Source: Streptomyces sp. NRRL F-5135
GTDB lineage: Bacteria > Actinomycetota > Actinomycetes > Streptomycetales > Streptomycetaceae
Length of the DNA: 64,000 nucleotides
Reading direction: 5' to 3'
NCBI RefSeq assembly: GCF_000719775.1
Contig: NZ_JOHR01000011.1
Location: 62,001 to 126,000 of the forward strand
A program made the position numbers and the translations under genes. Numbering within the stretch: the stretch's first letter is position 1; each line of letters begins with the position of its first letter. Under the pieces are notes generated by a model. That model did no database searches and had not been told where the DNA came from. It was given only the letters and a program-made list of their open reading frames with translations. This document shows positions 43,549 to 51,772 of this stretch, piece by piece.

Positions 43549-44040
43549 TTGAAACGGTCCCGCGAGAAGGCAGCGTCCGAACTGTTCGCCGCCCTCTACC
43601 CGCGCCTCGCCGGCTGGTGCCGCCGGCTGGTCGACGACGACGAGACGGCCCACGAGATCGCCTCGGAGGCGTTCACCCGGCTCTGGGCCCGCTGGACTTC
43701 CGTCTCGGAGCCCCAGGGATTCCTCTACGTCACGGCGGCCAACCTCGTCCGGGACCACTGGCGCAAGCTCGAGCGCGAACGCAAGGCCGTCCGCCGGGCC
43801 ACCGCCGAAGCCGCCGTCCGCCCGCACGCCGAGCAGGCCGACCCCTCCGTCCGCATGCTCGTGCAGTCGCTGCCGGAACGGCTGCGCGTCCCCATCCTGC
43901 TGCACTACTACGCTGACATGCCGCTCCGGGAGGTGTCCGCGCTGACCGGGCGCAAGGAAGGAACCATCAAGGCCGACCTCCACGCGGCCCGCGAACGGCT
44001 CCGCGCCCACCTGAGGAGAAGCGTTGATCACACCCGCTGA
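43549..44040 (+). CDS. ECF-type RNA polymerase sigma factor
   Basis: 163 aa: region 2 about 10-75 (ELFAALYPRLAGWCRRLVDD, AHEIASEAFTRLWARW) and region 4 about 100-155 (LPERLRVPILLHYYADMPLR, GTIKADLHAARERL). TTG 43549 is proposed as start because GGAG lies four bases upstream and the product then begins with LKRSRE; GTG 43525 in the same frame is possible. The downstream gene overlaps by 17 bases and encodes a membrane protein, the usual place of an anti-sigma factor. Confidence 0.85.
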   Translation: MKRSREKAASELFAALYPRLAGWCRRLVDDDETAHEIASEAFTRLWARWTSVSEPQGFLYVTAANLVRDHWRKLERERKAVRRATAEAAVRPHAEQADPSVRMLVQSLPERLRVPILLHYYADMPLREVSALTGRKEGTIKADLHAARERLRAHLRRSVDHTR

Positions 44041-44584
44041 CGAGGGACGGGACCACGAGCCCGACGACCCGCTCGCACTCGTCCTGCGACCTCCCTCGGA
44101 CCACCTCGCCCCGCCCCCGGGCCGCTACGAGACGATCCGCCGGACCGCGGCGCGGCGGCGGCTGCTGCGGGCCGGGGCCGCGGTCGGCGCCTCCTGCGCC
44201 GTCGCCGCCCTCATCGTGCTGCCCCTGCGGCTGTCGGCCCAGGTGGCACCCGCGCCCCCGGTGGTGCCGCTCGCCCCACCGCCGCCGCCCAGTCGCGAGC
44301 CGGCCGCGCCCGTCCCGTCGGCGTCACCGCGGCCCGCCGAGAAGGGCCCGACCACCGACGACCGCCCCACCGACCCGTCACGGGCCTCCGGCCCCGGCAG
44401 CCCGGCGGAGCCCGCGGACCGCGCCCGGACCCCGTCGGACGCGGCGGCCAGGGCGTCCGACGAACCGTCCGCGGAACAGAGAGCGGCCGAATCCGGGGCC
44501 GGGCGCGACACCATGCCCGAGCCACGCACCACCCAGCCCGGGCCCGACGCACCGCCCGGCCCCGAGCCCAGCGCCCGGCCGTAG
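44024..44584 (+). CDS. Single-pass membrane protein, possible anti-sigma partner
   Basis: 186 aa from TTG 44024 with a strong GAGGAGAAGCG site. Short acidic cytoplasmic N-terminus (~45 residues, ending in TIRRTAARRR), one membrane helix about 48-70, and a long Pro/Ala/Ser/Asp-rich outer region with no recognisable fold. Overlaps the ECF sigma gene by 17 bases. Membership in a sigma/anti-sigma pair is inferred from position only; no zinc HxxxCxxC motif is present. Confidence 0.72.
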   Translation: MITPADEGRDHEPDDPLALVLRPPSDHLAPPPGRYETIRRTAARRRLLRAGAAVGASCAVAALIVLPLRLSAQVAPAPPVVPLAPPPPPSREPAAPVPSASPRPAEKGPTTDDRPTDPSRASGPGSPAEPADRARTPSDAAARASDEPSAEQRAAESGAGRDTMPEPRTTQPGPDAPPGPEPSARP

Positions 44585-44710
44585 GCCCCGGCCTCGGGTA
44601 CCAGCCGTAGGCCCCGGGCGCGGGTCCCGGGCGCAGGTCCCGGCCGTACGTTCCGGGCCCGCGCGCGGGCCGTTCCAATCCCCTCTGGTCGCAGGGGTCT
44701 TGACAAGGCA

Positions 44711-44726
44711 ATTGGTCTGGACCAAC
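44711..44726. promoter_or_regulatory. DasR-type operator (dre) before the chitinase gene
   Basis: ATTGGTCTGGACCAAC differs little from the palindromic DasR consensus ACTGGTCTAGACCAGT. It follows a TTGACA -35 hexamer (44700-44705), so a bound repressor would block the promoter; release by GlcN-6-P is the known mechanism for chitinase genes. Confidence 0.8.
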
Positions 44727-44774
44727 TGTATGGGCGATGGCCACCGTCCCCCCACGACCCAGCGGAGGCAACAA

Positions 44775-46550
44775 GTGGAACGCGCGGTTACGTCAATGAA
44801 CGGCGGCGGCAGACGCGCCCCCGCACGACTGCCGGCCCCTCGGATACCGGCACGCCTGAAATCACTGCTCGGTGCCGCGGCGGCCGTGGTCACCGTCGGC
44901 GCCTTGAGTATCACCGGCCTGAGCGGGACAGCCCAGGCCGCCGACGTCAATGTGGTCAAGAACGCGGGATTCGAGTCCGGGCTGTCGGGCTGGAGCTGTT
45001 CCGCGGGCAGCGGAAGCGCCGTCAGCTCCCCCGCGCACGGCGGCGGCGCCGCCCTCAAAGCCACGCCCGCCGGGCAGGACAACGCCAAGTGCGTACAGAC
45101 CGTGGCGGTCCGGCCCAACTCGGCGTACGCGCTCAGCGCCTGGGTCCAGGGCGGTTACGCCTACCTCGGCGCCGAGGGCACCGGCACCACCGACGTGTCC
45201 ACCTGGACCCCGGACAGCTCCGGCTGGAAGCAGCTCACCACGAGCTTCAGGACGGGCCCCGCCACCCGTTCCGTGACGGTCTACACCCACGGCTGGTACG
45301 GGCAGAGCCCGTACTACGTCGACGACGTCTCCGTCCTCGGTCCCGACGGCGGCGGGGGCGGCGACCCCGACCCCCAGCCGCCCGCCACCCCCACGGGCGT
45401 CACCGTGGCCTCCGTGACCTCGTCCTCCGCCACGCTCAACTGGGGCGCGGCCGCCGGGGCGACCGGCTACTCCGTCTACCGGGGCGGTACGAAGGTCCAG
45501 TCGGCGACCGGCACCTCGGCGACCGTGACGGGGCTCGCGGCGAACACCTCGTACCAGTTCCAGGTGAGCGCCACCAACGCGGCGGGCGAGTCCGCGAAGT
45601 CCGCCGCCGTCACCGCGCGGACCGCGCCGGGCACCGGCCCGGGCGACCCGGAGCCGAACGGCCCGTCCGTCCCGAAGCACGCGGTGACCGGCTACTGGCA
45701 GAACTTCGACAACGGCGCGGCCGTCCAGAAGCTGCGTGACGTCCCGTCGCAGTACGACATCATCGCGGTCTCCTTCGCCGAGGCCACCTCGACGCCCGGC
45801 GGCCTGGGCTTCACCCTGGACCCGGCCGTCGGCTACGCCTCGGTCGCCGACTTCAAGGCGGACATCGCGGCGAAGAAGAACGCCGGTGTCTCGGTGATCC
45901 TCTCCGTCGGCGGCGAGCGGGGCACGGTGTCGGTCAACAGCGACGCCTCCGCGACGGCCTTCGCCGACAGCGCGTACGCGCTGATGCGGGAGTACGGCTT
46001 CAACGGCATCGACATCGACCTGGAGAACGGCCTCAACTCGACGTACATGACCAAGGCGCTGCGGCAGCTGTCGGCGAAGGCGGGCAGCGGGATGGTCCTC
46101 ACCATGGCGCCGCAGACGATCGACATGCAGTCGACGGCGGGCGAGTACTTCAAGACCGCGCTGAACGTGAAGGACATCCTCACGGTCGTCAACATGCAGT
46201 ACTACAACAGCGGTTCCATGCTGGGCTGCGACGGCAAGGTCTACTCCCAGGGTTCCGTCGACTTCCTGACGGCCCTCGCCTGCATCCAGCTCGAAGGCGG
46301 CCTCGCCCCGTCCCAGGTGGGCATCGGCGTCCCGGCCTCCACCCGGGGCGCGGGCAGCGGCTACGTCGACCCGTCGGTGGTGCGCAGCGCCCTGGACTGC
46401 CTGGCGCGGGGCACCAACTGCGGCTCGTTCAAGCCGTCCCGCACCTACCCGGGCATCCGTGGCGCGATGACCTGGTCGACCAACTGGGACGCGACGGCCG
46501 GCAACGCCTGGTCGAACGCGGTCGGCCCGCACGTCCACGGCCTCCCGTAG
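44775..46550 (+). CDS. Secreted GH18 chitinase with carbohydrate-binding and FnIII domains
   Basis: 591 aa from GTG 44775 (GGAGG six bases upstream). Signal peptide with a long basic start and cleavage after AQA near 55; a carbohydrate-binding module about 57-190 (NAGFESGLSGWSC, YVDDVSVLG); a fibronectin III domain about 205-285; then the GH18 barrel about 300-590 with the catalytic GIDIDLE block (D413, D415, E417). Hydrolyses chitin to oligomers outside the cell. The DasR box in its promoter fits control by N-acetylglucosamine supply. Confidence 0.95.
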   Translation: MERAVTSMNGGGRRAPARLPAPRIPARLKSLLGAAAAVVTVGALSITGLSGTAQAADVNVVKNAGFESGLSGWSCSAGSGSAVSSPAHGGGAALKATPAGQDNAKCVQTVAVRPNSAYALSAWVQGGYAYLGAEGTGTTDVSTWTPDSSGWKQLTTSFRTGPATRSVTVYTHGWYGQSPYYVDDVSVLGPDGGGGGDPDPQPPATPTGVTVASVTSSSATLNWGAAAGATGYSVYRGGTKVQSATGTSATVTGLAANTSYQFQVSATNAAGESAKSAAVTARTAPGTGPGDPEPNGPSVPKHAVTGYWQNFDNGAAVQKLRDVPSQYDIIAVSFAEATSTPGGLGFTLDPAVGYASVADFKADIAAKKNAGVSVILSVGGERGTVSVNSDASATAFADSAYALMREYGFNGIDIDLENGLNSTYMTKALRQLSAKAGSGMVLTMAPQTIDMQSTAGEYFKTALNVKDILTVVNMQYYNSGSMLGCDGKVYSQGSVDFLTALACIQLEGGLAPSQVGIGVPASTRGAGSGYVDPSVVRSALDCLARGTNCGSFKPSRTYPGIRGAMTWSTNWDATAGNAWSNAVGPHVHGLP

Positions 46551-46589
46551 CCGTACGGGCGTCGGGCGGCACCGCCGCGACAACCCCTC

Positions 46590-46623
46590 GGGCCCCAGCG
46601 CGCCGTCCGGCGTGCCGGGGCCC
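46590..46623. terminator. Terminator after the chitinase gene
   Basis: Nested inverted repeat: GGGCCCC (46590-46596) with GGGGCCC (46617-46623), and an inner CGCGCCG/CGGCGTG stem with one G-T pair, 40 bases past the stop. Confidence 0.7.
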
Positions 46624-46806
46624 GTCCCCATCGGCCCCGTCCCGAGCCCCGTCCCGAGCCCCGTCCCATCTGTCGCGGAACTCCTGCGACTGTCGCCGAC
46701 CGCCTGCGGGTGTGTCCGTGATCGGTAACAGCGGGAGCCCCCAAGCGGGTTCGTGTGTCTTCATGGGTGCACGACATCGGCGGAGACAGCAAAGGGGCGG
46801 GCGGAC

Positions 46807-47583
46807 GTGGCGAGGCACAAGGGACGGGGCTGGCACGGCCGGGTTGTCGCGGCGGCGCTCGGGGTGACGGCGGTGGCGGCCGCCACCTCGGTGTGGACCG
46901 CGCAGGCGGACCCCGCCGGGGGCCGGCAGCCGGAAGCCCGTGCCTCGGCTCCGGCCGCCCAGGACCGGGCCCCGGCCAAGGTGTCGGCGGAGATCGCGCA
47001 CGCCTCGGAGGCCGGCGCCCGGGGCGTCAACATCACCATCGACGACGGACCGGACCCGACCTGGACGCCGCAGGTGCTGCGACTGCTGGAGGACAACGGT
47101 GCGAAGGCCACGTTCTGCATGGTGGGCCCGCAGGCCGAAGCGCACCCGGACCTGGTCAAGGAGATCGTGGCGGCCGGACACCGGCTGTGCAACCACACGG
47201 TCTCCCACGACACCACCATGGACACCAAGCCGGAGGCCTACCAGTCCCAGCAGATCCTGGACGCCGAACGCATGATCACCAAGGCGTCCGGAGGCGTCCG
47301 GTCGCAGTACTACCGGGCCCCGGGCGGCGCTTTCACCCCGTACAGCCGGCAGCTCGCCGCGTCCCACGGGATGCGGCCGCTGGGCTGGAACGTCGACTCC
47401 AGGGACTTCGAGCGTCCCGGCGCGGACGCCATGGTCGCCACCGTCAAGCGCGAGATCTCAGGCGGACCGACCGTCCTCTTCCACGACGCGGGCGGGGATC
47501 GCGCTCAGACCGTGGCCGCCCTGCGCGAGGTGCTGCCCTGGCTGAAGCAGCAGGGGTACTCCTTCGGTTTCCCCGTACGGTGA
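46807..47583 (+). CDS. Secreted NodB-type polysaccharide deacetylase
   Basis: 258 aa from GTG 46807. Signal peptide about 1-35. NodB motifs: TIDDGPDP (metal and catalytic Asp pair near 79-80), CNHTVSHD (zinc His pair), YYRAPGGAF, GWNVDSRDF and VLFHDAGG (catalytic His). Removes acetyl groups from GlcNAc polymers (chitin oligomers, peptidoglycan or other); next to a chitinase, a chitin-related role is plausible. Its 3' end overlaps the antisense kinase gene by 126 bases. Confidence 0.93.
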   Translation: MARHKGRGWHGRVVAAALGVTAVAAATSVWTAQADPAGGRQPEARASAPAAQDRAPAKVSAEIAHASEAGARGVNITIDDGPDPTWTPQVLRLLEDNGAKATFCMVGPQAEAHPDLVKEIVAAGHRLCNHTVSHDTTMDTKPEAYQSQQILDAERMITKASGGVRSQYYRAPGGAFTPYSRQLAASHGMRPLGWNVDSRDFERPGADAMVATVKREISGGPTVLFHDAGGDRAQTVAALREVLPWLKQQGYSFGFPVR

Positions 47584-48720
47584 CATGGGGCTACACGGTA
47601 TTCGCACAGTGACAAGAAGGCCGCCGGCTGGTCGCGCGGTCACGCCCAAGGGCCAGCTGTGCCGCTTCGCGATGTGGGCGACCAGCGCGGCGCCCAGCCC
47701 GCGTCCAGTTCTGCCGGTGACACTGACCGTCCGGCCCTCGGCTCGGTAGAACGGCTGGGTGACCTGGGCGGCCTGTTCGGGAGAGAGGGCGGGTCCGGAG
47801 TTGCTGATGCTGAAGAGGGCCTGCTCGGCGTCGACCGTGAGGCTGACATCCACCGTTCCCGGCTTCGTGTTGTGCTGGATGGCGTTGCTGACGAGATTGT
47901 CCAGCATCAGTCGCAGGAGTACCGGGTCGGCCTTGACCGGGACCGGAGAGGTTGGGGCAAGTCGGAGCTCGACGTCCACGACAGCTGCCTGGGGCCGTTG
48001 TTCACTCAGCACCTGCTGGACCACGGCGTCCAGCGCGACCGTCTGCCGGTTGAGTTCGCCGTCTTCCGCCGCCGCGAGATCGAGGAGTGCCGTCACTGTC
48101 TGTGTGCTGCGGGTGCTGAGCTGGCGGAGATCAGTGAGCAGGTCGTGCACATGGCCCAGATTCGGGTCGCCCAGGGCGACGTCGATAACCGCCTGGCTGG
48201 TCGCGAGCGGTGTCTGGAGTTCGTGCGAGGCGTTGGCGGCGAACTGGCGCTGGGTGTCGAAAGATCGCTGCAGTCGGGCCAGCATCGCGTTGAACGTGCG
48301 GGCCAGGCTGGTGACCTCGTCGGGCGGGCCGTCCACGTCCACGCGGGAACTGAGGTCGCCCGCGACCGCGCTGCGTGCCGCGGCGTCGATTTCGGCGAGG
48401 GGTGCCAGAGCTCGGCCGACCACTGTGCGCATGAGCAGGGCGCCGATCACGATGACGACGAGAAAGGCGAGAGAGGAGAAGATGGTCAGGAGGCGCAGGA
48501 AATCGGCGGGGCTCGACACGGTGGTCGGAACACTGGAGGATCTGGCCGAACTCGGTGCCTGACCCGGGACGAGCGTCACATCGACCGGGGTGAGGGTGTA
48601 CCGCGGCACATAGGCCATAAGAGCCACCACCAGCATGATGAGCAGGGCGGCGCTGAGGGTGAGCAACGCACCGAACACGATAGTGACCCGCGCCTTCACC
48701 GAGAATCGCCGAGAGGTCAT
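47458..48720 (-). CDS. Sensor histidine kinase (OmpR-partner type)
   Basis: 420 aa. Two membrane segments (about 12-36 and 76-98) flank a ~40-residue Ser/Pro-rich outer loop, then HAMP (about 100-150), HisKA with FAANASHELQTPLA, and HATPase_c (LMLDNLVSNAIQHN, GRGLGAALVAHIAKRH). The domain ends near GLLVTVRIP; the last ~45 residues are encoded antisense to the deacetylase 3' end and look accidental, as if the original stop was lost. ATG 48720 overlaps the regulator stop (ATGA). Base composition is less GC-rich than the flanks. Confidence 0.88.
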   Translation of the reverse strand: MTSRRFSVKARVTIVFGALLTLSAALLIMLVVALMAYVPRYTLTPVDVTLVPGQAPSSARSSSVPTTVSSPADFLRLLTIFSSLAFLVVIVIGALLMRTVVGRALAPLAEIDAAARSAVAGDLSSRVDVDGPPDEVTSLARTFNAMLARLQRSFDTQRQFAANASHELQTPLATSQAVIDVALGDPNLGHVHDLLTDLRQLSTRSTQTVTALLDLAAAEDGELNRQTVALDAVVQQVLSEQRPQAAVVDVELRLAPTSPVPVKADPVLLRLMLDNLVSNAIQHNTKPGTVDVSLTVDAEQALFSISNSGPALSPEQAAQVTQPFYRAEGRTVSVTGRTGRGLGAALVAHIAKRHSWPLGVTARPAGGLLVTVRIPCSPMSPYGETEGVPLLLQPGQHLAQGGHGLSAIPARVVEEDGRSA

Positions 48721-49418
48721 CGGGCGGCGTCCTGATCTTTCTGAGGACACGAGGCCTGCTCGGTGATGATGCGGTACCCGGCGCCGGCGATGGTCTCGAT
48801 GGGCCAGGGGTGGCCGAGCTTGCGACGCAAGGTGGAGATCACCACCCGGGGAGAGTTGGTGAACGGATCGGCGTTCCGGTCCCATGCCTTGGCAAGAAGT
48901 TCCTCGGCACTCAGCACTCCGCCGCCCGCGCGCAGGAGCTGCTCGAGGACGGCGAATTCCTTGTTGGTCAGGCTCAGCGGGACGCCGGAGCGAGAGACCT
49001 GGCGGGTGAAGGGGTCAAGGCTCAGGTCACCGGCCCGGAGCAGCGTGGGGAGTCGAGGCCCCGTACGTCGCGAGATCGCCCGGAGCCGGGCAATGAGCTC
49101 AGGAAACTCGAAAGGCTTGGCCAGGTAGTCATCAGCACCGAGTCGCAGACCCTCCACGCGGTCATCCAGCCGACCAGCGGCGGTCAGCATCAGCACCCCT
49201 ACCTGCGGGTACGCATGAACGGCGCGACGGCACACCTCATCACCATGCACGACCGGGATATCACGATCGAGAACCATGGCGTCATAGTCGTTGAGCTCCA
49301 GCATCTCCAGAGCTGATCCACCGTCACCGGTCGCGTCGACCGTCATCGAGTCTCGCTGCAGACAGATCCGCAGCGCCTTCGCGAGCAGAGGCTCGTCCTC
49401 GACCACAAGGACTTTCAC
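48717..49418 (-). CDS. OmpR-family response regulator
   Basis: 233 aa from GTG 49418 with AGGAG seven bases upstream. Receiver domain 1-115 (EDE acidic pocket, phospho-Asp in MVLDRDIPV, Lys in YLAKPFEFP) and winged-helix DNA-binding domain 130-225 (LSLTNKEFAVLEQLLRAGGG, VVISTLRRKLG, AGAGYRI). Partner kinase follows with a 4-base overlap. The adjacent divergently placed small secreted protein is not divergent in strand but lies directly upstream, so it may be a target or signal of this system. Confidence 0.92.
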   Translation of the reverse strand: MKVLVVEDEPLLAKALRICLQRDSMTVDATGDGGSALEMLELNDYDAMVLDRDIPVVHGDEVCRRAVHAYPQVGVLMLTAAGRLDDRVEGLRLGADDYLAKPFEFPELIARLRAISRRTGPRLPTLLRAGDLSLDPFTRQVSRSGVPLSLTNKEFAVLEQLLRAGGGVLSAEELLAKAWDRNADPFTNSPRVVISTLRRKLGHPWPIETIAGAGYRIITEQASCPQKDQDAAR

Positions 49419-49554
49419 GTCCCTGCTCCTCTCGTCCCCCGCACCACTTCCGAGCTCTTCCTTTCGTAACGGGCCCCAGCAATAGCTTCGCGGACCGTCA
49501 TACCCGGTGCCGGGGCAGCCGCCCCGGCACCGAGCTGCCTCAAGCTACGCGAGA

Positions 49555-49845
49555 TCAGGGGCGGTACGTCTCGTCGCCCGCGGGCGTACCTGGACGGTCG
49601 CCCTCGGGCAGGGGGTACGCCTGGGAGTCACCCGCGGGCGTACCGGGACGGTCCCCCTCGGGCAGGGGGTACGTCTCGTCGCCCGCGGGCGTACCGGGAC
49701 GGTCCCCCTCGGGCAGAACTACCGCGGGCTGGTCCCCACCGTCGTGGGAGGAGGCGCCGGATGCGGCATTGGCAATCGTCGCCCCGCCGCCGATCAGCAC
49801 GGCGGCGGTGACCAGACCGATGCCCCAGCTTCGCGTGAATTGCAT
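49555..49845 (-). CDS. Small secreted protein with three 17-18-residue repeats
   Basis: 96 aa. Signal peptide 1-28 (GIGLVTAAVLIGGGATIANA), short linker, then three near-identical units starting LPEGDRPGTPAGD (44-60, 61-78 and 79-96), each acidic and Pro/Gly-rich. No family recognised. GAGG lies eight bases before the ATG. Located just upstream of, and on the same strand as, the two-component genes, so it may be a cell-surface signal or target of that system. Confidence 0.75.
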   Translation of the reverse strand: MQFTRSWGIGLVTAAVLIGGGATIANAASGASSHDGGDQPAVVLPEGDRPGTPAGDETYPLPEGDRPGTPAGDSQAYPLPEGDRPGTPAGDETYRP

Positions 49846-50190
49846 GATGAATCCTCTCTGCGGACCCCAGGTGGGCCGGCTCCCGCAGTCAAGCCGGAGG
49901 GATGTTGCGAGAGTTTAAAGAGGCAGCCGCGCCTCTGCGTTGCGAAGGACGCCCCGCTGACGTGGGCAGGACGGGCGGCAAGCCCCGTCGGCCCCTCCGG
50001 CTCCGCGTCGAGGATTCCACCGCCCACAGGACGTCGGCGGGGATGGCCGTGTCGCCCCGCCGCCACGCGAGGGACTACGAACGCCTCATCCCGCGCTGTT
50101 GCCGTGACGCCCCCGCCGCCAGCCTCCGCCGGCACGATGCCCTCTGCGATCGGCTGGGCACGCGCCGGACGCTGGGGCGGCGGCGCCCGG
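49846..50190. other. Gap between the repeat protein and the Nramp-like gene
   Basis: 345 bases. Near the repeat protein, on the minus strand, TTGACT and an AT-rich CTTTAAACTC region suggest its promoter. AGAGGC/GCCTCT forms a small hairpin (49919-49936). The rest is GC-rich with stops in every plausible frame; nothing else seen. Confidence 0.4.
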
Positions 50191-51591
50191 TCAGAAGAGG
50201 TCCCGGACCTGCTGCACGCACAACACCACGAACAGCAGCCCGGCCGCCGCCAGCATCACATTGCTCAGGATGCCGTTCCGCCACTCCTTCGGGGTGCGGG
50301 AGGAGTTGAGCAGCCAGATCAGGGTCAGCGCCAGGAACGGCATGAAGAAGGCGCCCAGCACGCCGTAGACGACCACCAGGCCGAACGGCTCGTCCAGGAA
50401 GAGCAGGGTGATCGGCGGGAAGGTCAGCCACAACAGGTAGGCGCGGAAGGGAAGCGAACGTTCCCGGGCGCCCGAGGCGACCTCGGTGGTCGCGCCGGCC
50501 CCGGAGGTGACCTCCTCGGCCGAGACCGCCTCCGCCCTGTCCGCGGTCTCGTTCCGCCTCATCCGGGCCACGAAGTCCGCGAACATCAGGCTGACTCCGT
50601 GCCAGACCCCGATCAGCGACGAGAACGACGTCGCGAAGAAGCCGACCAGGAACAGCTTGGCCGTCGTGGCGCCGAAGCGGTCCTCCAGGACCTTGCCGAG
50701 GTCGATCAGGCCCCGGTCGCCCTGGGTCAGGGCGATGTTCGAGGCGTGCAGCAGCTCGGCGCCCACGATCAGCATCGCGACGACGAAGAGGCCGGTGGTG
50801 ATGTACGCGACCCGGTTGTCCAGCCGCATCACCTTCATCCAGCCCGTGTCGGTCCAGCCCTTGGCGTTGACCCAGTAGCCGTACGCCGCCATCGTGATCG
50901 TGCCGCCGACGCCGCCGATCAGGCCCAGCGTGTAGAGCAGGGAGCCGTCGGGCAGGACGGGCAGCAGGCCGGCGAAGGACGCGCCGATGTCGGGGGTGAC
51001 GCGGATCGCGACGTACATGACGACCACGAACATGACGCCGATCAGCACCGTCATGACCTTCTCGAAGACGGCGTACCGGTTGAACCAGACGAAGACCAGC
51101 CCGATCAGGCCGGTGATCACCGCCCAGGTCTTCAGCCCGGGGCCGTCGGGGAACAGCGCGGCGAGGGGCAGCGCGCTGGAGGACATCGCGGTCGCGCCGT
51201 AGACGAAGCCCCAGACGACGACGTACACCGCGAAGTAGACCGTCGTCCAGCGGCCGAGGCTGCGCCAGCCGTCGAAGAGTGTGCGGCCGGTGGCGAGGTG
51301 CCAGCGGCCGGTGGCCTCCGCCAGCGAGATCTTGACGACACAGCCGATGACCGCCGCCCACATCAGGGTGTAGCCGAACTTGCTGCCCGCGATCAGCGTC
51401 GCGACCAGATCGCCGGCGCCCACGCCGGTCGCGGCGACGACGATGCCCGGGCCGATGTACGTCCAACTCGACTTGCGCGGCCGGGAGACGGCCGCGTCCG
51501 GGCCGGTACCGGTGGTGGCGCCAGTGACGCCGGTGGTGGGGTCGGGGGTGGTGCCGTCGGTGGTGTTCGTGCTGTCCGCGGTGTCCGCCAT
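50191..51591 (-). CDS. Nramp-like divalent metal transporter with altered metal-site motifs
   Basis: 466 aa, Ser/Thr-rich N-terminus then about eleven membrane segments. Family framework is clear (YIGPGIVVAATGVGAGDLVA, AGSKFGYTLMWA, KISLAEATGRWHLATG). The TM1 metal-binding DPGN of classical Nramp is GAGD here, and TM6 reads TITMAAYGYWVN where MPH is expected. Such changes occur in Nramp relatives that move Mg2+ or other substrates, so a manganese/iron role should not be assumed. A small inverted repeat lies upstream (51637-51655). Confidence 0.85.
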   Translation of the reverse strand: MADTADSTNTTDGTTPDPTTGVTGATTGTGPDAAVSRPRKSSWTYIGPGIVVAATGVGAGDLVATLIAGSKFGYTLMWAAVIGCVVKISLAEATGRWHLATGRTLFDGWRSLGRWTTVYFAVYVVVWGFVYGATAMSSSALPLAALFPDGPGLKTWAVITGLIGLVFVWFNRYAVFEKVMTVLIGVMFVVVMYVAIRVTPDIGASFAGLLPVLPDGSLLYTLGLIGGVGGTITMAAYGYWVNAKGWTDTGWMKVMRLDNRVAYITTGLFVVAMLIVGAELLHASNIALTQGDRGLIDLGKVLEDRFGATTAKLFLVGFFATSFSSLIGVWHGVSLMFADFVARMRRNETADRAEAVSAEEVTSGAGATTEVASGARERSLPFRAYLLWLTFPPITLLFLDEPFGLVVVYGVLGAFFMPFLALTLIWLLNSSRTPKEWRNGILSNVMLAAAGLLFVVLCVQQVRDLF

Positions 51592-51636
51592 ACGTGTCGC
51601 CGCCTCCCGCTCGTCCTGCGTACCTACGTGATCGAA

Positions 51637-51655
51637 GTCACCAAATCCTGGTGAC
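51637..51655. promoter_or_regulatory. Inverted repeat upstream of the Nramp-like gene
   Basis: GTCACC-AAATCCT-GGTGAC, 46 bases before the start codon. Could be an operator or a leader hairpin; no known metal-regulator consensus recognised. Confidence 0.4.
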
Positions 51656-51772
51656 GGTGATCGCGCAAGGGGGCGCGGGGTGAGAGTTCGGTGGGCACGG
51701 GCGCGCCACCGCTCCCCGTACTCGTCCCCGCACCGTGCCCGCGCTCCTCGTCGCGCCGGTGGCGACCGCGGC

